From positions 21,405 through 85,404 of the forward strand of contig JAFPYR010000112.1 of assembly GCA_017412115.1 (NCBI GenBank): a stretch of 64,000 nucleotides of DNA, given 5' to 3'. Both the position numbers and the translations under genes were made by a program. The stretch's first letter is position 1. Every line of letters begins with the position of its first letter. Source of the DNA: Bacteroidales bacterium. GTDB lineage: Bacteria > Bacteroidota > Bacteroidia > Bacteroidales > UBA3824. The notes under the pieces are model-generated. The model was not told where the DNA came from and ran no database searches. It was given only the letters and a program-made list of their open reading frames with translations. Of the stretch, positions 36,024 through 44,586 are shown in pieces.

Positions 36024-37613
36024 ATGAAGCATAAAATAGTTTTATCACTTTGTTTGTCTGCTGCTGCCTTTATTTTTGGTTGCGGCAACAACCCTTCTAA
36101 AAAAAATCTTGAAAATGTAGAATTAGGTTGTCAGAATCCTGTTATTTGGGCTGACGTTCCTGATATGTCGATGTTAAGAGTAGGCGATACTTATTACATG
36201 AGCAGTACTACAATGCACATGAATCCGGGTGTTCCGATTATGAGTTCAAAAGATTTAACGAATTGGAAAATCGTAAATTATTGTTACGACATTCTCGGTG
36301 AAAAGGACGAAACGGAACTTAAAAACGGTAAAAATACTTACGGAAAAGGTTCATGGGCATCTTGTATCAGATATGTTAATAACAAATTCATTGTCAGCAC
36401 TTTCGACCAAGTAACAGCGAAAACATATTTCTTTATAACCGATAATATTGAAGGCGGCAAATGGGAAAGATACGAGTTTTCACCTTCGCTTCACGACCAT
36501 ACTGTTGTTTTTGAAGATGACGGCAAAATTTATATGATTAACGGTAATGGAAAACTCTCGATAAGAGAATTAGAACCCGATTTTAGCGGTGTAAAACCCG
36601 GTACTGAAAAAGTTTTGATTGAAAATGCGGGAAAACCTGCCGGAGACAGTCTTATGCTCAATGCCGAAGGTTCTCAAATGTTTAAAATCAACGGAAAATA
36701 TTATCTTTTCAACATCGTTTGGCCTTGGGGCGGAATGCGTACCGTTATCTGTCATAGGGCGGACAATTTGTTCGGACCTTACGAGGGAAAAGTTGTATTT
36801 CAGGATCAGGGAGTTGCTCAGGGCGGTCTTATTGACACTCCTGATGGAAAATGGTATGCTTATTTGTTCGGCGACAGAGGCTCTGTCGGCAGAATTCCGT
36901 ATATTGTTCCCGTTCAGTGGAAAGACGGCTGGCCTGTTTTGGGAGTTGACGGAAAAGTTCCTGACACCTTGGATTTGCCCAAAAGCAAGGGTTTGATACC
37001 AGGCATTGTTGATAGCGACGATTTTGAAAGTGATAAATTGAAACTTGTTTGGCAGTGGAATCACAATCCAGACAATAGTTTGTGGTCGTTGTCGGAAAGA
37101 AAAGGCTTTTTGAGATTGAAAACCGGCAGAACTGATAGTATATTCTTGCAAAGCCGTAATATGCTTTCACAGAGAACTTTCGGTCCTAAATCTCAGGCTG
37201 TTATCTTGTTGGATGTCAAAGAATTGAAAGATGGTGATGTAGCAGGTCTTGCTCTTCTTGCCGGCAAATTCGGTTATATCGGTGTTAAAAATGATAACGG
37301 TAAAAAATATATCGTAACCGTTGATAATCAGACTGAGGAAAGAGGCAAAACCGTTCCGCAAAAAGAAACGGCAAGTGTGGATTGTGATGCGCAGACTGTT
37401 TATTTGAAGGCCGTTTGTGATTTTAAAGACCGAAAAGATGAGGCTAATTTCTTCTATTCTTTCGACGGCAAAGATTTCAAACCCTTGGGCGATACCTTAA
37501 AAATGGTTTACAGACTTGATCATTTCATGGGACAACGTTTTGCATTGTTTAATTATGCAACGAAACAACCCGGTGGTTATGCTGATTTTGATAGTTTTAA
37601 GATAAGTGAATAG
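36024..37613 (+). CDS. GH43-family glycoside hydrolase lipoprotein
   Basis: A 529-residue secreted enzyme. The signal peptide ends in a lipobox (AAFIFGCGNN), so it is a lipoprotein, probably surface-exposed. Residues about 30-330 form a five-bladed propeller of GH43 type: the general base aspartate lies in NPVIWADVPDMSM, the pKa-modulating aspartate in LHDHTVVFED, and the general acid glutamate in MLNAEGSQMFK. A C-terminal beta-sandwich of about 190 residues (DDFESDKLKLVWQWNHNPD) matches the usual accessory domain. GH43 enzymes act on xylans or arabinans; the exact substrate is not readable. No SusC/SusD pair is present in the window. Confidence 0.9.
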   Translation: MKHKIVLSLCLSAAAFIFGCGNNPSKKNLENVELGCQNPVIWADVPDMSMLRVGDTYYMSSTTMHMNPGVPIMSSKDLTNWKIVNYCYDILGEKDETELKNGKNTYGKGSWASCIRYVNNKFIVSTFDQVTAKTYFFITDNIEGGKWERYEFSPSLHDHTVVFEDDGKIYMINGNGKLSIRELEPDFSGVKPGTEKVLIENAGKPAGDSLMLNAEGSQMFKINGKYYLFNIVWPWGGMRTVICHRADNLFGPYEGKVVFQDQGVAQGGLIDTPDGKWYAYLFGDRGSVGRIPYIVPVQWKDGWPVLGVDGKVPDTLDLPKSKGLIPGIVDSDDFESDKLKLVWQWNHNPDNSLWSLSERKGFLRLKTGRTDSIFLQSRNMLSQRTFGPKSQAVILLDVKELKDGDVAGLALLAGKFGYIGVKNDNGKKYIVTVDNQTEERGKTVPQKETASVDCDAQTVYLKAVCDFKDRKDEANFFYSFDGKDFKPLGDTLKMVYRLDHFMGQRFALFNYATKQPGGYADFDSFKISE

Positions 37614-37620
37614 AAAATAA

Positions 37621-37657
37621 AAAAAGCGGAATCTAAATTTTTAGATTTCGCTTTTTT
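37621..37657. terminator. bidirectional terminator between GH43 and the lysozyme gene
   Basis: GCGGAATCTAAA at 37626-37637 pairs with TTTAGATTTCGC at 37640-37651 with one wobble pair, flanked by A-runs and T-runs. It overlaps the stop codon of the minus-strand lysozyme gene. Confidence 0.75.
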
Positions 37658-38447
37658 CTATAAATTCCGTTTTAAGAGTATCCGAATTGTTTTTAAGACT
37701 ATCCGAATTAAACATCTTGACCTCCCATTCGCGGATTTTTAGACAATATTTGCTTTTTACGAGATTGCCTTTAGGTGTGTGATAATTGCACCATTTGAGG
37801 AATTCGTATTCAGGATTTTCATTCATATCAATTTTCTTTTTTAAATTGCTTTTCAAATAACTGCCTATGCCTTTTGCGTAGATAAAATGCGCAACGGCCA
37901 AAAGTTTGTTTTCAGAAAGGTTTTTAGTGTGTTTTTCAGCTAATGCCAAACACTTGTTGAAGTCCTTTCTTAAAAGTTTGTCGGCTTGTTTCTTAGAAAT
38001 TTTTTCGCCGAAATTTTCGTTTTCCCTGATTACGTGACCGTAACCGATTGTAAGATAACCGGCAACGCAGTAATAAGGTTTACCGCCGGCAAAACCTTCG
38101 TGTTTTTTTATGAAACTGATTGTTTCTTCATACAGAGTTCTGAAACTTTCTGTTTTAGGAAAGTTGAAAACAAGTTTTTCTTTTGATTTTTTCTTGTTTT
38201 CTTTCTTTACTTCTGTTTTTTGTCCTTCAGTTTCTTCTTCAGGTCAAGGCGGCGAGAATGAAATCTTCTGCGCATAATAATTTCTAAAACTGCAACAATT
38301 TTCCAATTCCGAAAAATTGTTCGTAAAGTTATCAATTCTGATAACAATCGGATTGAAATCCGTTTTTCTGATTTCAGGGGCAGTAGCACTGCTTGAATTC
38401 AGAATGTTAACGCTTAAAAGCGTAATGTAATAAACTAACTTTTTCAT
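37641..38447 (-). pseudogene. GH24 lysozyme-like gene interrupted by an in-frame TGA
   Basis: One minus-strand frame runs from an ATG at 38447 to the stop at 37641 and is broken by a single TGA at 38246-38244. Before it are 67 residues with a signal peptide (YYITLLSVNILNSSSATA). After it are 200 residues: an acidic/basic linker (PEEETEGQKTEVKKE) and a phage-type lysozyme domain with IKKHEGF (catalytic glutamate), YYCVAGYLTIGYGH (cysteine at the aspartate position, then the threonine) and a helical C-terminal part. The codons around the stop read through naturally as SPP-stop-PEEE. No ATG lies between the stop and the catalytic glutamate, so a downstream start is unlikely. The gene is probably inactivated by a point mutation, unless the TGA is an assembly error. 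A full promoter lies upstream. Confidence 0.75.
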
Positions 38448-38753
38448 GGTGAAAGCTTTTTTTTAAGTTTTTAATTCAGTTAATTATAAATTTTTATTGT
38501 GATTTATAATCAATTGAGTCTAAAAAGCTTTCTGTATTTAACAAAAAGTCTGTTTTGATTTTCTTTTGGCAAAGTTAAAATAATGAAAAATACGCTCCAA
38601 ATTTTTTGAACAAAATTTTACTTTTTGTGCTTAAAAATATATAAAATTACGGCTAAAAATGATATTTTTTTATTTATTTTTCTTTAATACAAGTATGCTT
38701 GTAGCTAAAAGGTTAAAAAATATTAAAATTTTAAAGAATTGATAATCAACAAC
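38448..38753. other. 306-base AT-rich intergenic region upstream of the lysozyme gene
   Basis: It holds the minus-strand lysozyme promoter (38570-38601), a roughly 115-base leader for that gene with a 9-base AT-only inverted repeat (38483-38491 with 38502-38510), and a short ACAAG/CTTGT hairpin at about 38689-38701 that could weakly end ubiX transcription. No open frame or RNA gene was recognised. Confidence 0.5.
38570..38601 (-). promoter_or_regulatory. promoter of the interrupted lysozyme gene
   Basis: On the minus strand TTTG (38601 to 38598) and TAACTTTG (38577 to 38570) are separated by 20 bases, a full match to the Bacteroidetes promoter, about 122 bases before the ATG. Confidence 0.7.
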
Positions 38754-39308
38754 TTAGTTTTTGCCCCATTTGAAGCCGTTGTTTGGAATTTTTAGTAGGT
38801 CGAGAATCCTTAAAACCACGGTATCAACGAGTTGCGTTATGTCTTGAGGGTTGGAATAAAATGACGGACAAGCAGGACATATAATTGCACCGGCAAGAGT
38901 AAGAGTTTCCATATTTTTTATATGAATCAAATTGTATGGCATCTCCCTTAAAACTAAAATTAAGGGACGTCTTTCTTTTAGCATTACGTCTGCGGCTCGT
39001 GTTATAAGCGAATCCGAAACGCCTGAGGCAATTCTTCCTAAACTACCCGCTGAGCACGGACATATTATCATTGCATCACATTCTCCGCTGCCTGAGGCAA
39101 AGGGCGCTGTGAAATCGTCAGATTCAAAAATCTGTATTTTTTTGGTTTCTTTGACTGTTGTTTTTAATTCTGATTCATAAATTTTTATTGCATTTTTTGA
39201 AAAAACTACTGAAATTTTATCAACTTCCGGCGATTTTTCTAAATTCAGGAGAAGTCTTTGGGCGTAAATGCTGCCGCTTGCACCTGTTATTGCAACTAAA
39301 ATTTTCAT
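38754..39308 (-). CDS. ubiX: flavin prenyltransferase
   Basis: UbiX makes prenylated FMN, the cofactor of UbiD-type decarboxylases. The 184-residue protein has the N-terminal motif VAITGASGSIYAQRLL, APFASGSGECDAMIICPCS, SDSLITRAADVMLKERRPLILVLRE and the C-terminal ICPACPSFYSNP. No ubiD is in the window. The ATG overlaps the stop of the upstream barrel gene by four bases, which indicates coupling. Confidence 0.93.
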   Translation of the reverse strand: MKILVAITGASGSIYAQRLLLNLEKSPEVDKISVVFSKNAIKIYESELKTTVKETKKIQIFESDDFTAPFASGSGECDAMIICPCSAGSLGRIASGVSDSLITRAADVMLKERRPLILVLREMPYNLIHIKNMETLTLAGAIICPACPSFYSNPQDITQLVDTVVLRILDLLKIPNNGFKWGKN

Positions 39309-39892
39309 TTTTTAAGTCCGAATTTTTTTACGATTGACAGATTCAAAACGTTATTGCGCCAATATTTCATATCGGGGTCTAAGGTTATGTGTCCTAATGT
39401 GTAATTAAAAACTGCTCTGAGTTCAAATCCGCCCGGAATGTCGATTTTTAAACCTGTAACGGCATTTATGTCATAGTTTTTAAGGTATTCTGGGTCTTTG
39501 GTTTGAGTTCCGTTAGATTCCGTTATTTTGGACGAGATAAGATAATTGTATGAAGCGCCTGCAATAAAAGAAAACTTTTCTAAAAATCTGATATTCAGCA
39601 GAAAAGGAATTTCAATGTAATTGAGCGAGATTTTAAACTGCGTAAAACCGTTTACTTTGTCGATTGCACCTTTTGACGAAAAATTCAATCCCGTTTCGTA
39701 GGAAACTTTTTTTTCATCGAATAATGAAACGTCAAAACCGAGTTTTAAACCGGCTTTTTTGTATCCTGACTGTGTATCGCCGTCTACTTGCGCCCCGTTG
39801 ATGCCTAAAATCGCATTGCCATAGAATTTTTGAGCTTTAAGGCTTGTTAATGTAAAAACCAAAAGTAATGTCAGAGATAAAAGAGGTTTCAT
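39305..39892 (-). CDS. outer-membrane beta-barrel protein (porin-like, OMP_b-brl type)
   Basis: A 195-residue protein from the ATG at 39892; an upstream TTG at 39907 is less likely. The signal peptide is LLSLTLLLVFTLTSLKAQ. The rest is a small eight-stranded barrel pattern (GNAILGINGAQVDGD, GLKLGFDVSLFDEKKVSYET, YIEIPFLLNIRF, FELRAVFNYTLGHI) like PorT-type outer-membrane proteins. The function is unknown. It lies after the terminator of the TPR gene and is coupled to ubiX. Confidence 0.78.
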   Translation of the reverse strand: MKPLLSLTLLLVFTLTSLKAQKFYGNAILGINGAQVDGDTQSGYKKAGLKLGFDVSLFDEKKVSYETGLNFSSKGAIDKVNGFTQFKISLNYIEIPFLLNIRFLEKFSFIAGASYNYLISSKITESNGTQTKDPEYLKNYDINAVTGLKIDIPGGFELRAVFNYTLGHITLDPDMKYWRNNVLNLSIVKKFGLKK

Positions 39893-39924
39893 ATTTTTTC
39901 TTTTCAATTAAACACATAAAAAAA

Positions 39925-39989
39925 CGTAAAGAATTGTCCCTTAGGCGGTTATTATTAAAAAAACTCCACTTTAGGGACAACCCCTTACG
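39925..39989 (-). terminator. hairpin terminator after the TPR protein gene
   Basis: Two stacked stems: CGTAA/TTACG (39925-39929 with 39985-39989) and TTGTCCCT/AGGGACAA (39934-39941 with 39973-39980). On the minus strand the outer arm is followed by TTTTTTT. It lies 25 bases after the TPR gene stop. Confidence 0.6.
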
Positions 39990-40013
39990 ATTTAGGTATT
40001 AAACATTTTGCTG

Positions 40014-42131
40014 TTAAAAATCTTCAATCTTATTGCCGCGTTGATCGATGTAGAAATAAACCGTATCGTTGTCAGCGACCTTCAAACAAACTTTGGCTTT
40101 GCCGTTGTAGAACGTTTCGCCTTGTTCGTTCATGTTTTTATAATTGAAGTCAAACATCGGAGCAATTATCACGTTACCCAAAGTATCAACAAAACCGAAT
40201 TTTCCTTTGGTTTTGTCTTCCGGGTCGTACATATATTTAAATAGTCTTAAACCTTCAGTCGGGCGGCGCATACTCAAGAAATACGATGCGCTGTCGGTTG
40301 AAATATGCTGTTGAACTTGTGTCAGATAATTTGCTCTTGCGATGCAGGCTTTTTGATAACCGTTTTCAGCATTTGTGTCCGTATTGTCGATTCTAAGAGC
40401 CCGCTGATATGCAGCAATTGCAGAGTCGATGAAATGCGGATTTTCAGGCGAAATCTTGTCCATGTAATAATCGCCTTTGCTGATTTGCAGTTTAAGCGGT
40501 GTTGAGGCCGTATTAACGCTGATTCCTCCGTTTGTACTTTGAACGGTAGAGTCGGCAAGTTTTTTCCCTAAATAGAATAATACAAAAACTCCTACTAACA
40601 ATAAGAATATCACTACAAGTCCCCAAATTGCTTTGCGGCGGAGTTTTTCCGCTTTTTCAAGCTCTTTGATGCTCGGGTCTATTTTTCTGGCTTTGAAATA
40701 ATAGAACGGTGCAATGAAAATATTCAACCACGAAAGCCATTTGTTAGAGAAAAAGTTTGAACCTTTTTCTAAATATTCAGCCAAGTCATAACGGTCTTGA
40801 ATATTTCTGTTTGAGGGGTCGTGGTCCAAAGCTAAGGTAAATTTTTCTAATGCGCCCGTAAAATCGCCGACCTGTAAAAGAGCTTCGCCGTAAGCCTCGT
40901 AATATTTTACGATTGCCTCGTTGTTGCGCATAAGGGAAGTGCTCGTTGTTGTAACGGACATATCCGATTCGTATTCTTCCAATGTTTCGCGGTAAGAATC
41001 AATAACTTCGCAGGCACTTTTGTAAGTTTCGGCGGCGTTGATAAAATCACGTTTTGCAAACAGCAAATCGCCTTTTATCATGGCGTATTTATAATTGAGT
41101 TGAAATCTGCTTTCTGTTGCACCTTTACGGTATTCTGTGGCTAAGGAACTGTCTACGAGGTCTTTTTGTTTAGCGTATTCGTAAATATAAAGTCCACGCG
41201 AATATTGTTCGTTGTTGACGTAAATTTGTGCTTTTTTGATGAGGTCTTTGCCCGTAAACTGCGACAAATCACCGAAAACAAAATCGTTAAGATAATTTTT
41301 AACGCTGCTTTCGTCTCTGCGTTTGTCAAAAACAGCCCTTTGATTATTTCCTTTTTTATCGGGCAATTCTAATTTTTCAGCCTCGAGAGCCTCAAATTTA
41401 GTTTTGAAATCGTATGTTGAGGTCAACTCCTCCAACGTCGGCTCGTGAGTCTTTTTTGCTGAAACTTTTTTGGAAATCATGGCTTGCGAAATCGTTGTTT
41501 CAACAATTTTCGCCGCTGTTGCCGCCTCAGAATTTTCTTCCGACACAGGCTCTTCTAAAGGTTTTTCTTCTTGAGTCTCTAAAGTTTCTTCCTGACTTTC
41601 TTCGGTGGAATAATCAAATGAAAAATCAATCAAATCGTCGTCCGTTTCGTTTGATTCTTCCTCTTTAGGGGTTTCGTTTCCAAAAGGGGAAAGATTGAAT
41701 TTTTCAGACAACTGAATCAATTCGTTTCCTAATTTTACGGTAGGTGTAATGCCGTTTTCTTGTTTTATTCTAAGCGACCAATTTTCCCACCACGATTCTT
41801 CGTCCAAAGAAAAAACGTGGGGCAAAAGCAAAACCCATTGAGTAATTTTATTAGCCTTCATGTAAGGCAGATTATCGTTTAAGGATTTGCGTATTTGTCC
41901 TTTGCGCGAATTGGAAACGCTGTCAAGAAAATATTTCGGTAAATAAACTATACATTTTTTACCTAATGAACGGTCTTTTTTGTTTTCATTTTCAGAAATT
42001 TCATCAGAATTTTTAAGGCTGAAGTCCGGATACAGTTTCTCCATCAAACTGTCGCAAAAACTTACAAACCCCTGACGGGCTTCCTGTTCTGTCTTGTACG
42101 AATTTTTGAAATTTTCCCAAGTGAATTCCAT
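40014..42131 (-). CDS. TPR membrane protein with a nuclease-like N-terminal domain and a WG-repeat-like tail
   Basis: A 705-residue protein. Residues about 1-150 (KKCIVYLPKYFLDSV, QIRKSLNDNL, ITQWVLLLPHVFSLDEESWW) resemble an N-terminal restriction-endonuclease-like domain seen on conflict-system proteins; the lysine after the strand is present but the expected E/Q two residues earlier is L, so activity is doubtful. An acidic low-complexity linker follows. TPR units lie at about 290-480 (EAYGEALLQVGDFTGALEKF, a second pair after the membrane helix). A membrane helix is at about 500-523, then TPR-like helices, then a KWG/WG-type beta tail (GKFGFVDTLGNVIIAP). It is the last gene of a sigma/anti-sigma/TPR set. 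The N-domain call is tentative. Confidence 0.65.
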   Translation of the reverse strand: MEFTWENFKNSYKTEQEARQGFVSFCDSLMEKLYPDFSLKNSDEISENENKKDRSLGKKCIVYLPKYFLDSVSNSRKGQIRKSLNDNLPYMKANKITQWVLLLPHVFSLDEESWWENWSLRIKQENGITPTVKLGNELIQLSEKFNLSPFGNETPKEEESNETDDDLIDFSFDYSTEESQEETLETQEEKPLEEPVSEENSEAATAAKIVETTISQAMISKKVSAKKTHEPTLEELTSTYDFKTKFEALEAEKLELPDKKGNNQRAVFDKRRDESSVKNYLNDFVFGDLSQFTGKDLIKKAQIYVNNEQYSRGLYIYEYAKQKDLVDSSLATEYRKGATESRFQLNYKYAMIKGDLLFAKRDFINAAETYKSACEVIDSYRETLEEYESDMSVTTTSTSLMRNNEAIVKYYEAYGEALLQVGDFTGALEKFTLALDHDPSNRNIQDRYDLAEYLEKGSNFFSNKWLSWLNIFIAPFYYFKARKIDPSIKELEKAEKLRRKAIWGLVVIFLLLVGVFVLFYLGKKLADSTVQSTNGGISVNTASTPLKLQISKGDYYMDKISPENPHFIDSAIAAYQRALRIDNTDTNAENGYQKACIARANYLTQVQQHISTDSASYFLSMRRPTEGLRLFKYMYDPEDKTKGKFGFVDTLGNVIIAPMFDFNYKNMNEQGETFYNGKAKVCLKVADNDTVYFYIDQRGNKIEDF

Positions 42132-42256
42132 AGTTATAACTAAAATGCAAAAAAAACTTACATACTTTTAAAGTTTTGAAAAATATTTCAAAAGCAAATG
42201 TATGTAAGTTTTTTTTCTTAGGCAAATTTTTTTTTAACGTTTTTAGCGTTTTTTTT

Positions 42257-42922
42257 CTAATCTTGACCGATTACAAAACCGCCTTGATCCACTTGTTGTC
42301 CTTCGTGATAAATGCGGTATTCATAAAGGCCTTCAGCAAGTCCGTCTTTGAATTTTACTTTCTTTACTTTTTTCTCTTTTTGGTCTTTGCTCTTAACGCT
42401 TTTTACGTTGGCTTTCATTACCGGGACTGGGTTGCCCGAGACAAAAATATCTACGGGATCGTTTTCAAAAATTTTACCCTGTTGAGCCGGTTCCAATTCA
42501 AAAGGCGTATCAGGAGCTGCCGTATAAAAATCCCCGGAGGTACCCGTAGAAGCAGTTTTAAGGCTGCCCGAGGCTCCTTCGCTTAATTCTCCCCAACCTT
42601 TTTCCGGCTCTTGATTTGCCGAGAGTGCCGAAATTTTGGTCTGAGAATTATCGGTCTGGTTTTCGTAAAATACCGTTATCATCAAAGCCACCATAAGGCA
42701 TGCTGCAACGGATACTAACAAAACATTGAGTTTAAAATTTTTAACGCCTTTTTTTATTTCCTGACTGTCGTATTCGGAGGAAATTTCAGCAATCTGCATA
42801 CATTCAGCGGCAAGGGCATCATCTTGAGCAAGCATATTGAGCTCTTCGTCGTTCAAATCGACTTTTTTGCCGTTGATGTAATCGGCGTATCTTGCTTTGA
42901 GATTGTCATTTAATTCTACCAT
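42257..42922 (-). CDS. single-pass membrane protein, anti-sigma-like
   Basis: A 221-residue protein. The N-terminal ~65 residues are acidic and helical (NGKKVDLNDEELNMLAQDD), like the cytoplasmic sigma-binding part of anti-sigma factors. One membrane helix lies at about 68-86 (LNVLLVSVAACLMVALMITV). The external part is low-complexity and ends in a small beta domain with KDGLAEGLYEYRIYHEGQQ. It starts 30 bases after the sigma-like gene stop. The position and topology support an anti-sigma role, but no ZAS or RskA motif is recognised. Confidence 0.6.
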   Translation of the reverse strand: MVELNDNLKARYADYINGKKVDLNDEELNMLAQDDALAAECMQIAEISSEYDSQEIKKGVKNFKLNVLLVSVAACLMVALMITVFYENQTDNSQTKISALSANQEPEKGWGELSEGASGSLKTASTGTSGDFYTAAPDTPFELEPAQQGKIFENDPVDIFVSGNPVPVMKANVKSVKSKDQKEKKVKKVKFKDGLAEGLYEYRIYHEGQQVDQGGFVIGQD

Positions 42923-42952
42923 GATAAACCTCCTTTTTGCAATAGTTTTTTA

Positions 42953-43675
42953 TTAATAATATGTTTCTTCTAAGAGTATTCCGAAGGTTTCCGCATCGTA
43001 TTTAGAAATCCGATTGGCGTTCAAACGAGTTATTACTTGTTCGATTTTTTTACTGAGCCAAAGCCTTACGGCATCTGGCTTGTTGTTTTTGTTTTCAACC
43101 AAATTCGTTATCATGCAGAGCCTTTGATAAATGTCCTGATTTTGTTCTTTGTCATCAAAATCAAGATATTTTTCAGCACCGTTGGAGTCCCGACCTTGAA
43201 GGTAATCTCTGAATTCCAAATCAGTAACTTTTATTTTCCATACCATTTTGCAACACATCACCACTTTGGCGCGGTCTTTGCCTAATGTCAAGAAAACCTT
43301 TTGAAGGTGTTTTTTCTCGTTTTCGATGACGGTGCGGTTTTCGGGCGAGAGAGAATCATCTTTGTCGCCTTTTATGATAGCCGCTTTTTGGAACTCAATA
43401 GAGCGTTCTTTGTATTTTTTCCCGGCTCTGAGCTCCTCCAACATCATGTTTTTTATAACCGAGGACATATAAGTTTGGGGAAGGGAATCAGATTTGAATT
43501 TGCCTTCAATGCGTTCTTTTGCGGATAAATACCGCATTTTGAGCGTTTGGGTGAAATCTTGATAATCTTCCGGACCTATGTAGCCTGCCTTGATGAAATT
43601 TTTGACGGTAATGGATGTTATTTTTTCCAACATCTGCAACGGGAAAACCTCCTCGGCATTTTCAGTTATTCTCAT
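42953..43675 (-). CDS. sigma-70-like (ECF-type) RNA polymerase sigma factor, diverged
   Basis: A 240-residue protein. The segment LPQTYMSSVIKNMMLEELR resembles the end of sigma region 2 and KKHLQKVFLTLGKDRAKVVM the start of region 4, with a long middle part. The N-terminal residues VKNFIKAGYIGPEDYQDFTQ fit the region-2 opening. The match is weak enough that the assignment rests partly on context: the next gene is a single-pass membrane protein with an anti-sigma layout. A candidate minus-strand box reads TTAGTTTTTGC at about 43700, one base from consensus spacing. Confidence 0.55.
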   Translation of the reverse strand: MRITENAEEVFPLQMLEKITSITVKNFIKAGYIGPEDYQDFTQTLKMRYLSAKERIEGKFKSDSLPQTYMSSVIKNMMLEELRAGKKYKERSIEFQKAAIIKGDKDDSLSPENRTVIENEKKHLQKVFLTLGKDRAKVVMCCKMVWKIKVTDLEFRDYLQGRDSNGAEKYLDFDDKEQNQDIYQRLCMITNLVENKNNKPDAVRLWLSKKIEQVITRLNANRISKYDAETFGILLEETYY

Positions 43676-43743
43676 AATGTTATCTATATAGTTGCAAAAA
43701 CTAATTAAGTTGAATGTTTTTTTTGTAGTTTTTTTTATAAAAA

Positions 43744-44574
43744 TTAAACTATTTTAAGTCCTTGGTCAGAAACGGTTATAAGTCTTGACTTATAAAGTCC
43801 GCCGACTGCTTTTTTGAAGATTTTTTTGCTGACACCGAACTCTTCAAAAATTTCTTCGGGCGAGGATTTATCGTTTAAAGCAAGAGCTCCGCCATTGTCT
43901 TTTATTCTTTGAAGAATTTCTTGTTCGAGTGAGTCTACGATTTTAACACTGCTTTTTTCCAGCATCATGTCAATACGCATATCCTCGCGTACTTTTTTGA
44001 CATAAGCGTAGGTGTAATCTCCGGGTTTAACGTTTCTGAAAAGTTCTGATTTATAAATCATTCCCCAATGAGCATTATCAACGATAACTCTAAAACCTAA
44101 ATCCGTCGGCTCGCCTACAAAAATTTCACATTTATCACCCTGAGCGTATTCGGGGTCGCCTTCCGCTAAAAATTTGTTAAGACGGTTTGAGGCCACAATA
44201 CGGTTTGAAACCTCGTCAAAATATACGTAAACGAAATATTTTTTGCCTTTTACGAATTTGTCTTTTTGTTCTGATTTGGGCACTAACAAGTCTTTGTCCA
44301 ATCCCCAATAAAGAAATGCTCCGTTTTTGGAGACTTGAACACATTCCAAATATGCAAATTTATTGATTTGCGTGTACGGGTGCTGAATCGTCGCTGTCAG
44401 ACGGTCTTCGCTGTCAAAATAGATGAAAGCTTCAACCTCTGAGCCGGGTTTGATTTCGCTTGTGAGAAATTTTTTCGGCAAAAGTATTTCGCCGAGGTCT
44501 TCTCCATTGAGGTAAGCCCCGTGTTCGGTAAGCCTTAAAACTTGCATTTTGTTGATATAACCAATTTCTATCAT
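43744..44574 (-). CDS. CvfB-family S1-domain RNA-binding protein
   Basis: A 276-residue protein with three tandem S1-like domains (LRLTEHGAYLNGEDLGEILL, VQVSKNGAFLYWGLDKDLLV, RVIVDNAHWGMIYKSELF) and a C-terminal winged helix (FGVSKKIFKKAVGGLYKS). CvfB of Staphylococcus binds RNA and affects virulence gene expression; the role in Bacteroidetes is not established. It begins 12 bases after the CvpA-family gene. Confidence 0.85.
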   Translation of the reverse strand: MIEIGYINKMQVLRLTEHGAYLNGEDLGEILLPKKFLTSEIKPGSEVEAFIYFDSEDRLTATIQHPYTQINKFAYLECVQVSKNGAFLYWGLDKDLLVPKSEQKDKFVKGKKYFVYVYFDEVSNRIVASNRLNKFLAEGDPEYAQGDKCEIFVGEPTDLGFRVIVDNAHWGMIYKSELFRNVKPGDYTYAYVKKVREDMRIDMMLEKSSVKIVDSLEQEILQRIKDNGGALALNDKSSPEEIFEEFGVSKKIFKKAVGGLYKSRLITVSDQGLKIV

Positions 44575-44586
44575 AATATTTTGTTT

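Noticed and set aside
36570..37170. Long antisense frames opposite the GH43 gene
   Set aside because: They follow the codon pattern of the sense gene and show no protein-like composition or start signals.
38244..38246. Selenocysteine or reassigned TGA codon
   Set aside because: TGA ends other genes in the window, no selenocysteine insertion element was seen, and the residue site is a linker, not a redox centre.
38207..38389. Alternative minus-strand frame across the interrupted lysozyme gene, as evidence for a frameshift
   Set aside because: The lysozyme frame continues naturally on both sides of the TGA without a shift; the alternative frame gives an arginine-rich sequence without family match.
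38483..38510. AT-only inverted repeat in the lysozyme leader as a regulator site
   Set aside because: Nine A/T bases per arm are expected by chance in such AT-rich DNA.
39925..39989. Two-stem hairpin before the outer-membrane barrel gene as a riboswitch
   Set aside because: Stem order and the following T-run fit a terminator of the TPR gene; no conserved riboswitch core was seen.
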